Shown here one piece after another: positions 11,759 through 24,149 of a stretch of DNA of 64,000 nucleotides. Within the stretch, counting starts at the first letter, position 1. Every line of letters begins with the position of its first letter. The notes beneath the pieces were generated by a model. That model was not told the origin of the DNA. It searched no databases and saw only the letters and a list, made by a program, of their open reading frames with translations. Location of the stretch: the NCBI GenBank assembly GCA_933207985.1, contig OW240917.1, positions 247,094,595 to 247,158,594 on the forward strand, written 5' to 3'. The position numbers and the translations under genes were made by a program. This DNA is from Pelobates cultripes (Eukaryota > Chordata > Amphibia > Anura > Pelobatidae).

Positions 11759-13981
11759 CAAAAAAGCATAAGTTCCAAAAATACTTGTACTGTCTTTTTA
11801 ACCTGAATTCAATCAGCTCTAGATATATCCGTGAACATTAGAGCAAGCTGAATGCACGTTACCTTGTTAGATGTTGATATTATAATAGTTGATTTATAAA
11901 TTAACAGCAATCAGGCTCTTCTGGTTTTGTGCTAAAAAAAATGGATTGACCATATAGAATTTTTCTGTGCTTTAGGTACAGGCACTGTTGGACATATAAT
12001 CTGTGTTAGGACATGAATGAGATTAGAAGGCTTGCTCGGTTTTAGAGCACTGTTTCTGAAGGCTGTACTCTGGGAACAGCTGTAAGTTATACTCGCGGTG
12101 AATTGGTGTGCCCTGCCAAGAAACATACGCTCGAGTAGCATAGGATATATAACAACAAGAGAACTTCATATGTAGAAAACTACGTGTTAAAAGCAGCCAA
12201 GGCAGGGCCAAAGTAACTGGTGGGGAGAGACCAGGCCAGTGATGACTAGAAAGGATTAGTAGTCTTATAGAATTCGATTTAATGATTTCTGAGCTAACGC
12301 TTTGGTGGGATAGGTTGCTGCAGAGTTTAAAAAAAGGAGGAGGCGGGGGAAAGACACAAAAAAAAAAGGACTATATCGCATATTTAAAGCCAGTGATTGC
12401 ATGAATAGTTAGCAGTGATATTCAATATGAAAGTGTTTTGTAGATGGTGTTATTTAATTTAAAAAAGAATATTTAATGATAACATGTGACAGGAGAAACA
12501 GGAGACATTTACTAAGCAAAAACAGGAAACCTTTTTTGGAGCCCCTTGATAACTGCTGTCGTTACAATGTAGTCACGTACATTATAAATTATGAGGAATA
12601 TTATTAGTCGGGGTGATTAGTTATCCGAGTGGTAATTATTGTCACACCTCTGTGATTGTGGTGCCCTTTTTTTTATATATCCTGTGTGATTATATTTGAA
12701 CACTACATCACTTTTACACAAAAATGTATGTGTGTGAGTATATATATATATGAAAATGTTAGTCTCTGTCACCACCTTCATATGTTGCCATTGTTTTGAC
12801 TATGTCCTCAAGAATGAGCTTTTTGATTGTTCTATCAACTAGATACCATCAACCAGATTTTCGGAGCTGGATAAATCCTGTACTTTATGTAGTTTCCTGG
12901 ATAGCAATGTCCATTCTCAAAAGTTTCAGAACCAACATCTTTAAGTTTCATTGTCTTCTTCAACATGGTGGCCATTAAGATCTACCTCTAACATGCTATA
13001 TTGGATAGATGACTCCTTACTTTAATAAGCAGTCGACTCTTCGGCATAGCTTTTTAATTTTTTATTAGTTAACGGCAATTTGTAAGAAAGTAAAGTCGGA
13101 ACACGGCCAACAACAATGTTATTACATCAATATTTCCCTTATGTGCAGAACTACTGAATGAGTTTTCAAAGACGTTCAACAATTATAGGCTTGTAATCTC
13201 AAAGACGAGATTAGAATTCTGTGTGGGACATTTAAACAACAGACCATTAACTACTTACCTTTAACACTGTTATACATTCTGTCATTAAAACTCAGCCGCC
13301 ATATTATCCGTCATATCTGTCACACGTTTTTGATAGTTAACTAGTATTGTATATTTTCATCTTTAGTTTGGGCCAAAAACAACACTCCGTTAAGCGTGAG
13401 TAACTAAGCGTAAGGCTTATGGCGCTTTTTAACGGTTACGTAACTCATTAGCCCTGATTGTCCATGAACGCCGTTAATGAATTCAAGAAAAGAACTGAAG
13501 GCAAAACTAATGCTTAAATAATATTTCTATCTTCTGCTGCCAACATTTTTCATTCTGAAAATAATGATGCATTTGCTCTGGAGACTTTAAGAAGAGGTCA
13601 TAGATTGGATTGATATACGACTGGGACGTATTCCGTTGACAAACTGGCACGCGCACAACTATTTTAAAAAACTGTCAGCCAGCAATTAAACGGTGTTCTC
13701 AGTCAGGCTGTGTGTTGTAGTTATAGGCGTCATTCTCAATTGTGAGTCTTTTTAAAGTATGATTTGGTAAGTAAGTAAGATTGTAATTTGAGCAAGAAAT
13801 CGCTGTGCCCACTTATCCAGGGGACCAAAAACAGCTCTCTCGCAGACAGAAATGTAAATGTGTGTCCTGCATCAGATGTGAGCATGCATAATGATAAATA
13901 CTATTGCAGGAGATTTTTATCATTTAATATGCATAGTGCATATGAACAAGTAACATATTACGAGCTTCCACACAGTGATTT
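11759..13981. other. Unique DNA, no gene; possible conserved non-coding block
   Basis: No coding sequence is convincing. A short (TA)n run lies near 12738-12752. The stretch from about 13031 to 13490 is repeat-free and rich in ATTA/TAAT homeodomain-type cores, which is compatible with a regulatory element but not evidence of one. Confidence 0.4.
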
Positions 13982-14110
13982 TAAAGGGACATTAAGCACC
14001 ATAACAACTGCCTCTTTCTAAAGTGGTTATGGAGCAAATACCTTTTCCCAGCAAATACCTTTTCCCAGTCCAGCCGTGATCACCTGGCTATCAACATCCA
14101 TGTAGCTGAA
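13982..14110 (+). repeat. T2-like MITE end fused to another repeat fragment
   Basis: TTAAAGGGACATTAAGCACC at 13984 is a typical T2-type left end. It is followed by a tandem 18-mer (GCAAATACCTTTTCCCA, twice) and then a segment (CCCAGTCCAGCC, ACCTGGCTATCAACATCCAT) that recurs at about 17249-17286. No right end is visible. Confidence 0.4.
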
Positions 14111-14170
14111 GATATAAAAGGACCCTGTACACCACAATCTGACAGAGTTGAACCACAATAAATCTTCCAG

Positions 14171-14330
14171 CAGTTATTATTATCAATAATATTTACAAAG
14201 TGCCAACACATTCCACAGCACTGTACAATGGGTGGACAAAGAGACAAGTATTTGGACAAACAGAAACAGAGGGGGTTGGTTGGCCCTGCTCAAATGGGTT
14301 TAAATTCTATGAGTATGTCACAGAGCTCCT
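14171..14330 (-). mobile_element. SINE-like retroposon fragment, reverse copy
   Basis: This is the inverted relative of the insert at 4209-4420. It opens with an ATT-rich tail, then TTTACAAAGTGCCAACACATT, CACTGTACAATGGGTGG and a CAGAGGGGGTTGG/GCCCTGCTCAAATG segment. It is more diverged, and no TSD is recognisable. Confidence 0.55.
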
Positions 14331-14869
14331 CATCACTAAAACTAAAATTAATGTGAGTTGTGTATGAGTATGTCACAGAGCTCCACAGCAATCAAACTCA
14401 TTCTAACATAGAACAGAACAACTACTTTTAGAGTCAAAAGACTTGAAGACTTGAGACGGGTGATGAGATGCATTCTGTTCCTGCTGTCTGGACATTTTTC
14501 TACTTCCTTTTCCCACTACTGGGAAAAGTAGCCTTTCCCCAGACCCAGCAACCGTCTATGTGTTCCACAATCAAAGTTATTTATTGAAGCAAGAATTCAA
14601 AATTAATTTCAATTTAAGGCCAGAATAGCCAAACTAAAATTATACTGTAGCTGACTTAGACTTTTTCTCCACTTCGACCATTTTGACCCTTAAAGCTGCA
14701 CTATCCCTCCTCCACCCTCATCTCCCCCACAAAATGAGTATTTCATACTGATACAATCTTTACCACTCAAAAAGATTTTAAAAAGTAAAAATCAAAAGAT
14801 ATCACGTTTCTATTGATTTCAATAACTTATTGCTAATTACTAAACTATTGCAATAGATGCCCAATATAT
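14331..14869. other. Unique DNA, no gene seen
   Basis: No coding or RNA feature. A short direct repeat (GAGTATGTCACAGAGCTCC) occurs at about 14311 and 14366. Confidence 0.4.
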
Positions 14870-14877
14870 GTGGGGCT

Positions 14878-15250
14878 TAGTGATGTCCCGAACGGTTCGC
14901 CGAACGGTTCGCCGAACGGTTCGCCGAACGGTTCGCGAACGGTTCGCCACGGACTCATCATAGAGTAAACTTTGACCCTGTACCTCACAGTCAGCAGACA
15001 CATTCCAGCCAATCAACAGCAGACCCTCCCTCCCAGACCCTCCCACCTCCTGGACAGCTCACAATAAATGTAAAATGGATGCTGTCCCGGAGGTAGGAGG
15101 GTCTGGGAGGGAGGGTCTGCTGCTGATTGGCTGGAATGTGTCTGCTGACTGTGAGGTACAGGGTCAAAGTTTACTCAATGATGAGTCCGCGGCAAACCGT
15201 TCGCGGCGAACCGTTCGCAAACCGTTTGGCGAACCGTTCGGACATGACTA
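14878..15250. mobile_element. Fold-back hAT-like element, 373 bp, TSD GTGGGGCT
   Basis: Perfect 8-bp duplications GTGGGGCT flank it (14870-14877 and 15251-15258). The ends read TAGTGATGTCC and, inverted, TAGTCATGTCC, fitting the YARNG rule for hAT termini. Almost the whole element is an inverted repeat: CGAACGGTTCGC tandem 12-mers at each end, then about 120 bp of mirrored sequence (AGACCCTCCC/GGGAGGGTCT), leaving a loop of roughly 40 bp near 15050-15090. It has no coding capacity. Frames reading through it are artefacts. Confidence 0.85.
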
Positions 15251-15258
15251 GTGGGGCT

Positions 15259-15525
15259 ATATATATATATGCCCAGCGATCCATCGGTGCTATAGTGGGA
15301 CACCATTCTCCGGATATCCATTTAATGCAGAACATTCATGTCGGATATGGGATACCTACTTTGAACAACAAGGATTTTATTTACATTAAAGCCAGAGGAT
15401 TTTTACCAATTTGCTTTCTACAATTCCTTGGAACTTCTTGTACTGACTGTTGTTTCACCCACCAGTCCACCAACCAATCCATCTATTTAAGCAAGCATTT
15501 AATCTATTTAAGCAAGCATCACCTG
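15259..15525. other. Short unique stretch with a 20-bp tandem repeat
   Basis: An (AT)n run lies at 15258-15270. The unit CTATTTAAGCAAGCAT occurs twice at about 15483-15519. No gene. Confidence 0.4.
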
Positions 15526-15905
15526 CAGGCCCGGACAGGCCATCGGGTACATGGGCAAATGCCCAGTGGGCTGCGATGGCCATGGGCCGAGATCGGCAAG
15601 GGAGGTCACAGGATCTCCCCTGCCGGTCCATGCAGCACCGACCCTGCTCTATTCCATGACGGGCCGGTGGGGTGATCAAAGATCTCCCTCACAGGGCCAC
15701 ATGCAGTATATTATGGCCGTCGGCTGGGCGGGGAGACAGCCAGGAGAGGACCTGGAGGAGATTTATCTATATTGCAACGCTCCGGGTCTCGCAAGAATGA
15801 ACTCTAGCCCCACAGGCTAGAGTTTACTCACCACTAGCACCACCAAGGATGGCAGCACAGTCCCCCCACCCAGGCTAAAAGTAAGAAGGGAGGGGGAATA
15901 CAGTG
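15526..15905 (+). mobile_element. hAT-like left end with GC-rich arm
   Basis: CAGGCCCGGACAGGCCATCG followed by GGGCAAATGCCCAGTGGGC resembles the left ends of non-autonomous hAT elements common in vertebrate genomes. The GC-rich arm leads straight into the CA-rich array at 15960. No right end or matching TSD was found. Several overlapping frames (74-182 codons) cross it and are not protein-like. Confidence 0.4.
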
Positions 15906-15959
15906 CCTGTTTGTTTGTTTTTTTATTTAAAAAAAGAAATACATTTATATTGGCATTGA

Positions 15960-16945
15960 ACTGCCAGCCCCAAACACACAATCCTTCCAAACACACACAG
16001 CACCCTCATTCGCACACACAGCACCTCACACACACAAAGCACCCTCACACACACACATCACCCTCACACAGCACCCTAGCACACACACACACCCTCACAC
16101 TACACCCTAACACATACAGCACCCTCACTCATACACACTGCACACCTCATACACACATTATACTCCTCTCAAATACACACTACACCCCTCACACACACAC
16201 TGCACCACTCACACATACTCACAGCAGCCCCCAAACACACTGCACCACTCACTCACACAATACTTCCAAACATATATGTATATATACTACAGAACCCCTC
16301 ACACACATACTGCACTCCTAAACACATTACATTCCAGACACACACTAGATACCTTACCCAACTCTGGATCATCTACACATATACACACACTAGATCCCTT
16401 TATACACTCTGAATCCTCTACACACTTAGTAGATCTCCTAGACACACTCTGGGTCCTTCAAACACACACTAGATCCCTTTATACACTCTGAATCCTCTAC
16501 ACACTTAGTAGATCTCCTAGACACACTCTGGGTCCTTCAAACACACACTTGATCCCATATACATAAATACTGCACCACTTACACACATAAACACACCCTA
16601 CATTTCTATCATACACACTTAGGATCCCCTATGCACATAGTAGATTCCTTGTAAGCAAACACATACTACATTCCCTAAACACAAACTCTCTACAACCCCT
16701 ACACACACTACATCACCTATACACACACACTACAGCCTGTATGCACACATTCGCTACATCCCCTATACACACTATGCTCCCTATACACACACTCTCTGCA
16801 ACACCTAGACACACATACATTACATTACACCACAAATACAACATGACTGAAACCAATCTATTAACACAATCCCACACCACAATCAGCTCACTCTACACAC
16901 ACGCAATCACACATGCAGGCTCCAAACACACGCACAGTACTCTTT
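15960..16945. repeat. CA-rich minisatellite array
   Basis: About 1 kb of degenerate CACACA, CACCCTCACA and TACACACTACA units. Within it a 79-bp unit (starting TAGATCCCTTTATACACTCT) is repeated in tandem at 16391-16469 and 16470-16548. The T/H/P-rich frames here are by-products of the repeat. Confidence 0.85.
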
Positions 16946-18489
16946 CCTGGCATTTTTGTCTCCTGGTATCAGATTTATGGAGACACCAGAGTCAAGTTTC
17001 AAACAAACACAACGCAAGCATGTTATTCAATTTGCTCTGCTATGCAGAACAAATACAGGCCCTTTTTCCCATGCTAGAGCTCTTCAGCATAGCTCTGCAC
17101 ATGGTCTGACCTGGAAGAGCATTGAACCAACTTGCTCACTTTGAGATGGGGCGTGCTTGACATTGGGGATGACAAAGCACATCCTATCTGTTCCACCCTC
17201 TTTTCAGTGGGCCGCTGTGATGAAAAGATGCCTGAGCCGAATTTTTTTCCCAGTCCAGCCCTTACCACCTGGCTATCAACATCCATTAGTTTTATCTTTT
17301 GAGGACACTGGTTTAATCGTATTTTGTTCAGGTCTTATTTTATTGTTGTGGTATATACATACAGTGTTGCTTACTATAATATTTTATGCTACTATATTCG
17401 TATCCTTTTTAGGAGTTATTGGTGTTGCCTCTTTACACATACTATTTCAATCCTGTTTAATTTTAGCAAGATCTTAGTCTTTAATTCCTTCATATTCCAT
17501 GACTTTTCTTGCATCATCTCAGAAATCTCTTTCCGTACTAATGGCTTCTAATTAACCCCAATCAATTAGCCTGTCCAGTGCCAGGGGGGGTTAATTATAT
17601 CACCTCTGGAAGCATGTGGGTACGAATTCTTTCTAAAAACCTCACTCATTCAGCTGACAGTACTCGTGGTTGTTTTGAAACCCATCAATCAGTTGAAGTT
17701 TAGTTTTGCTGACTGATAAAGGATCCTGAGCGAGAATTACTTGGCTTGCCTTGCCTCGTATGATAATTGCGGCGAAGCTGCCTTTGACGTAAGCGTATTC
17801 ATTTTTTCCTGGCTATGTTGACGGCCGTGGATTATCAAGCAAAGTGAAATTTGGCATAAGCGTTCCTTGATTAGCCAATTATTACAGGAGGTTTGGAGTA
17901 AGTGGTTTGTGCGTGTGAAATCTCTCTTCGGATCAAGTTAACAAGTACCTACTATGTTTTGTTTGCTGGCAGGCTGTTATTCGAAAGAAAAATCACACTG
18001 TTTCCAGCGAGATCTACCCTGACGTTGGCACATAGCTGTTTCGTGTGACTATAATATTAGGACACAGTCAAAATTATTGTTTCAATAAGTCTATACAGCC
18101 ACATAGAGACACATACCCCACAACATTTCAGATGGACAAACAGGGACACTGTAGTTTTAGGGATGTAAGTGGGAGTGTGGGCATGGAGAGGAAAATGACT
18201 GATAACGTGCAAAAAGTTTAACAGCTTGTCGTTTAGCTGGTTCCCAATCTCATAAAAGATACAGCAATCCTAGACAATTATTTTCTGTCTCTGAGTTCTT
18301 GCCGAGCACCAATGAAAACAGTACTTTTTGTCACCTCTAGATATCTCGAGAATGAGAAATATTTCCCCAGTAACTGATACTTTTCTGGAACCTAAAATGA
18401 TATTATTCACATATAGCATTTAATATTAATTATTTATGAAAATGTTAAAAGCCTACAAGGATGAAAATCATTCCTCTAGGGCTGGTAAA
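16946..18489. other. Unique DNA, no gene; candidate non-coding element
   Basis: The segment near 17249-17286 is shared with 14068-14105. From about 17560 to 17960 the sequence is free of simple repeats, balanced in composition and rich in ATTA, CAAT and TGATAA words. It could be a conserved regulatory block, but only cross-species alignment can tell. No coding frame looks real. Confidence 0.4.
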
Positions 18490-18715
18490 TAGTCATTTAC
18501 ATTACTTTACTGAGAGGGTAGTGGATGCATGGAATAGCCTTCCAGCTGAAGTGGTAGAGGTTAACACAGTAAAGGAGTTTAAGCATGCGTGGGATAGGCA
18601 TAAGGCTATCCTATCTATAAGATAAGGCTAGGGACTAATGAAAGTGTTTAGAAAATTGGGCAGACTAGATGGGCCGAATGGTTCTTATCTGCCGTCACAT
18701 TCTATGTTTCTATTT
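18490..18715 (+). mobile_element. LINE C-terminal fragment (CR1/L2-like)
   Basis: The plus strand encodes TERVVDAWNSLPAEVVEV followed by EFKHAWDRHKAI and a stop. This is the C-terminal tail that also occurs on the minus strand at 60608-60871. The 3' part holds the non-coding AGATGGGCCGAATGGTTCTT and CTGCCGTCACATTCTATG words typical of amphibian LINE ends. Only the last 50 or so codons are present. Confidence 0.7.
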
Positions 18716-19668
18716 CTTTGAGCAGCTAATGCCTGTTTGTGTATTCAATGTTTGACCCCGGGGAAGTAAATAGTCAAAGATTTATCTATTAATGTGTAGA
18801 TGGATAATTGTACTGAAATATGAAATGATCTAACCATAGTGGATATGTACTAAGTGGTACCTACCTGACTGAAATCTCAATCAAATTAAGAATGTAAAGA
18901 TATTTACCAGAAATTATACACTTAGAATTCTACAGTTTTTAAATAGGTTCTGGGGTAAAGATGTTATCACCCAACTCAAAGATACTAATCCCAGCATGCA
19001 CTATACTTAACTTACTTATTAAAGTATTTTTTATTAAAGTGTTAATTGACAGAAACTCAAAGTCAGTTTGTAATTTTATGTTGTAATAACCAAACTGTAA
19101 AAAAAAGTCTCCCATTCAGCTATCTCTGTATTTGATCTATTTTGGCTTACAGCTTGAAATTTATTTTTTTATTCACTTTGAGTCTTCCGCTATTCCCACA
19201 TTACTGAATAGCATTTTGATTATTATTTGAAATCTGTGCAGTTGTTTTATAAAAGCTTTGCAGAAAAAACAGCATTATTAATAATTTAAAGAATGGTGAT
19301 TTAAAGATACGATTAAACATTTCTTTAAAAAAAAAAACGACTGATTTGTTGTTTTTAAAAAAAAAATATTTTCACAACCTTTTGTGCGCTGCAGATTAAT
19401 GTTTCTTTTTTTTAAGTGACAGGTCTGTTTTTAAAATAATGGTATGGTTGAAAGTAAACACTGGCATGTTGAGAAAGATGATATTTCTGACCATAAATCT
19501 AACCTGTATTATTGGAAAGATCTAAGGGCTAAGGACGCCATCTATCTTAAGCCCATGCCGGGCTGGCTGAGATACGATTGATAAGGCTGTGTTTTTGGTC
19601 ATGGCAAATTCAAAGGAAAATCACTGATTTGTCATGGTAGAAAGCCATATCTAAAGTCATTGAACATG
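18716..19668. other. Unique DNA, no gene seen
   Basis: AT-rich sequence with poly-A runs at 19328-19370. No feature recognised. Confidence 0.45.
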
Positions 19669-19673
19669 CGTTC

Positions 19674-20783
19674 TGTGACAAACTCCCCTTTCCAAGTGAG
19701 TTTACCACGAGTTCCTAGAGGAGCTTGCTTGCCAGCCTCCTGCCCACAGACTATGGACCCTGTGAAATATAATGTAAAAGTCTCAGTTCGTGTATTTGGA
19801 CTATATGGTTCAGGAAACGAACAGCCACACGAACCAGAGACTACCGTGGAGCTTGTTAAGCCTAACTGCTACTTTGTAGCAATTTCCACCGCAGTGTTCT
19901 AAGTGTTCGTCTGGGTGGCCGCAATTCCTGTGGACGACCACGAGGTGACGGCCATCTTGTTCGCATGAAACCAGACAAAGGTGTTTGGTCGTCGAGTTCA
20001 TGGGACTATTTTTGGATACTGAAACTCCCGAAAACCACTGGACTGGCAAGCCCTGATTCTCTGGAACTGTTTTGAGCATGGGACCATGCGTGCGGTCGGT
20101 CAAATTATGACTTCCAGGAAAATCCTGAACCCCTGAACCAATTTGGGTGATTTTTGGATATGTTGGTCACCCAGATCGGGGCTATCGGGGCTATCAGGGG
20201 GTTTTATGTATTTTTAAGGTACTTTTGAGGTGTTTGGAAAATTTGTGTTTTTTTGTATCTGGAGATAATTTAGTTAGTACAGTTCCTGACTCAATAATCC
20301 TTCTCCTGTGCCTGAGAGATAATCTTGTTTTGTATGGGAGTGTCCTGGACCTGAGAGACAATGTAATTGTGTGTATATTTTTACTGTAGTTTACTCTCAC
20401 TTCCAGGGGTGAGTGCCTCTTGTATGGGGACCTGCATATAAGGCCAGTTGTGCCAATAAACGTATTCCAGCTTGTACTTCCAGAACTATGTGTCGTCTGG
20501 TTACTGGGAGGGGAAAGGGCTACTCTTTAATCACTGTTCCACTGTGTGGAGGATTCAATGGAGAAAGTTCTTGTAAGGACTAGAGCTCCCAGGACTGAGT
20601 GTCGTCCAGTGCCTGGGGGTGTCTAGAGCGAATTGCCCATTCAGCTCCAGGAGGGAGCGGTTCCAGGACCCCAGTCAAGCCATGGCGACTGTGGGAAGAA
20701 GTGCTGTGGTTTGTCCCCTGTTCCAGCTAGGAAGCGGTCCTTGGTGGAGGTACCGAGCCAGAGGTACAGGGAGCTCCGTTACA
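19674..20783 (+). mobile_element. Solo LTR of an endogenous retrovirus, ~1.1 kb
   Basis: The sequence starts TGTGACAAACTCC and ends CCGTTACA. Flanks are CGTTC (19669-19673) and TGTTC (20784-20788), a 4/5 match whose single change is the CG-to-TG decay expected at a methylated CpG. A CATATAAG box at about 20435 and AATAAA at 20455-20460 lie 20 bp apart, followed by a GTACTTCCAGAAC/GTCTGGTTACTGGGAGGGG segment. A similar R-U5-like segment lies reversed at about 32520-32575, so the two LTRs are probably related. No internal retroviral sequence adjoins it. Confidence 0.6.
20435..20460 (+). promoter_or_regulatory. TATA-like box and polyadenylation signal in LTR
   Basis: CATATAAG and AATAAA sit about 20 bp apart, an arrangement seen in retroviral LTRs where the poly(A) signal lies at the U3/R border. 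Confidence 0.45.
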
Positions 20784-20788
20784 TGTTC

Positions 20789-23731
20789 AAAAATTGTTCC
20801 AAGCACAAATAACCCTTTACTGACTCGTTATGTTGTACGATACATAACGTTTGTGGTGAGAGTTGAACAAACTCACAGAATTCTTACATCGCACTGCAAA
20901 TTGCTCAGGTTTAAAATTGGGATATAAAGTGTGGGTTTACCGTCCAATAATTTATAAGATGTAAAAGTGAAAAGATCTTTCTTAAACCAGTAGCATATTT
21001 TGCAAAGACCCCCGATAGTGACATCTCAGCTCATTGTTCAGTGGGCTTGGGGTGGGCTGATGGTAGTCATACATATCAGAAGTTCTCCCCTGTCATTGCA
21101 CCATCTTCCATCTTTAGCTCTCTATCTATCCATCGCCCAGTCCATCCATCATCTATCCTATTAACTGTCTGTCTATCAATCTATCTACCTACCTTTAAAT
21201 ATGTCAAATTTTTCTTAGGAATAAGATACATATGAAGATGAGATTCTAGTTAGCTTGACCTTTTTTGAGGTTCGAGGTTGAAGGATTTTTTTAACTTTAT
21301 TGTGGTTCCTTCTTTCTTTGGTGAAAATGGTGCATGGTGAAAACGGTTCTAACATTTTATTGTAATCACTCGTCTAATGATATCAATGAATAAGGTTTTA
21401 AGATTTTGAAAGATTTACTTGAGGATTACCATGTCCTAATAGCTTTTTTTCTCTGCGCTCTAGCGTTCCACTTTGTCCTTCTTGTGTCACTATACCTACA
21501 CCTATACTTATCCTCCTATAGCTCTTATATAGTGTTCCTCACTGTGCTGTAGTGCTCCACACACACACACGCGTTCTCACACATACGCATTCTCACACAC
21601 ATGCACACACCACACATGCACACAAAGTGGATTCCCTCCCTGATTTTACAGTCGTGGCCGTCGCAATCTTCATGTGTTGCCCTCACAGCTCCCATGCACG
21701 CCCTGTTGTGTTGCCATCCTTGCTCCCGGTATCACTAAAGGTCACTTGAGGGAGCAGTGCAAGAAGAACCAATATAGATCAGAAGTCCCTCACCGCCCGT
21801 CCCCTCTGAATCCTGTACATTTGGTCAGAGTAGGCACTTGCTGTGAGTTCCTACACTCGTTTCCCAGTCCATCCCCTCAGTATTCCCTTTATTCTTACAA
21901 TGTTCCATTATATCTGTCCAGTGCATTAGTGTCAATCCTTCTCTCTCTCTCAATTGCCTCTACTCTGTCTTGCTTTAATTGTTGAGGCGCCATTAGTCAC
22001 TGGGGTTTAAATTAACATTTTGCTCTATTTGCCCAATACATTGATATCCTATAATAAGGACTTCACAACTTCATGTGTTTTGATATTACTGTAAAAAAAA
22101 AGGCCCCCAACATAGGTATTAATATGCAAGATGCTTTGCATGCTGAATCTTCTGTGTGCCTACATTCAGTCATGGAAGTGTAAGGAACATGCTATGAAAA
22201 GCCAATACCACCAGCAACAAACCCCCTTAAGACAATGTTGGCTGAACACCCAGATAGTGGCCCTGCCATTGCCTTGCCTTAATATTTAACAAATCAGTCA
22301 TTTTTTCAGTCATCTCCAATGACTATTGTGGCATAAACATTTGTAATTTGATTTCTAATTTAACAACTGAGTTTTAAATAAATTATCCTCTAAGAGTTTC
22401 TCTCATCCCTGGATTCCACCTTCGGTCAATCAGCTTAGACAATTTACATGCACTTGCTTGCTCGGAGCTTCGCACCCTTGTTGCAAAAATGTAGACAACT
22501 CTGGCATTTAGAACTCTGTTCCTGCAGGTGCTCCCAACGGTCTGCCAAAAATAAATTGTGATGATGTTTATCCTGGGAACTAAGCCTGTTCCGTCCTGTT
22601 TAACACATTTTCTATAATGAGGGCGTCAAACCAATAACATTTTCCAGCTACGAATATTGGAACAAATATCTGCCATTTGACCTGTGGACAAGGCTTATCT
22701 AAATTCATACTTTATTATTTGAACATGATTTATGAAGAATTTGTTTGTTACAGCCTCAACCTCCATATTCTAATTCAGTGGTAAAATAGACAAAAAAAAT
22801 TTTACAAAAGTTTTTGGGTTTTTCCCAAAATTTGCCAAACTCTCCTAGAAACCATCTTCTATGGGCAACATGGCAAGCGTTCACAAAACTGTGTATAGTG
22901 AACATTTCCCCAAGAGCCTCCTGATAACCTAGAACATATGTTATGTCTGACGGTTATTTTTCTTCTCTGTTACAGCAATCTCGTTTTTGCTTCCATGTAT
23001 TACAGATTGTCAATACTATCAATAATCATGTCATATATCCTTGAACCTGGATTCTCTTTTGCCATTTTTTTGTCCTTTAATGTCAAAAACCACAGTGATC
23101 AGCGAGATAAATGTGATGGCTTTGACAAGTGAGATGATACAATGATAAATAATTTCACTCTTGAAATATTATACCTACGGACTTAGTCCACTGCCAGGAA
23201 ATCCTTTTTATTTTTAAATGGCCGATATTTCATCAAATAAAAGACTCAATAGAGTCAGCTCCTAGGAGCATTAAGTTTAATTAGTCAAAATCGGGAGTGA
23301 TCTTAACTTCTTAAAAATGTATTTAGGGGAACTAAAAGCACTATAGCTACTGTAGATCAGGTAGCAATTATGGTACAAATAATCTGAGCACCTTCCAATT
23401 TTTGGTGTCAATTTTTATTAAAAAACTTTGGGGTTCTCCTTAGCATCTGCTACTGGCCCCATTTCAGCCATGTTGGTAATACAAAATTTACAATTCTCCA
23501 TTGCCAATATTAATTTTGTCCAACCAGGATAGTGGTGATGGGCAGAGGACACTGTGCATCTTTTGGCTCAATGCCTATCATTGCTTGCAAATGACATGGA
23601 ATTGATATGCAATATATTTAATTCCGTGTACTATAAAACCCTTATATGGAGACATGTTTTTTGAAATAGAAGTTGAACTCACGATGAAGCCACGAAGGAG
23701 GAGTTATTCATCATTGGTATTTATTTTCTTT
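20789..23731. other. Unique DNA with small microsatellites, no gene seen
   Basis: Degenerate (TCTA/TCCA)n lies at about 21118-21200 and (CA)n-type sequence at 21556-21625. No frame resembles a protein, and no RNA gene is visible. Confidence 0.45.
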
Positions 23732-24070
23732 TAAGGAGCGCTGTAATCACCCAGACTACTTCATCTCAATGAAGCCGTCTGAATGCAGTGGTCCTGTCCT
23801 TTTAACCCTGGAATGTAAAACATCTTCTGTGAGAAGAAACGTATTGGAGGAGATCGTGGAAGACATCACTAGTCATGTGGACATCTTTGAATGCGGAGCG
23901 GGCTGCTGCACTGGAGGTCTCTTAGCCCTGGAAACTATGTAAGTAAATGTCATTAAACTTTAAATGTTTAGCAGCAAAGGGGAAAGGACAGTGCTTACAG
24001 AGATAAAAGGGAACCTATACTCCCAAAAACGTTTGCTATTTTTGGGATTGTAGGCTCCCCTAAATAAGTC
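23732..24070 (+). mobile_element. T2-like MITE, diverged
   Basis: It begins TTAAGGAGCGCTGTAATCACC and continues CAGACTACTTCATCTCAATG, the same left arm seen in the other T2-like copies. Near 24008-24060 is AAAAGGGAACCTATACTCCC, matching the start of the copy at 63473. The right border is approximate. Confidence 0.4.
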
Positions 24071-24149
24071 GATTTTAATAAATTTACATAAACCCTGAAA
24101 TAAAATATTCTTTCTTACATAAACATTGCATGCTAAACATATATCACTG

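Noticed and set aside
15127..15675. 182-codon frame across the fold-back element
   Set aside because: It starts inside the inverted repeat and runs into unrelated sequence. It has no protein-like features, and the opposite strand is open too.
20619..20927. 102-codon frame at 20619
   Set aside because: It lies across the end of a solo LTR and has no recognisable domain.
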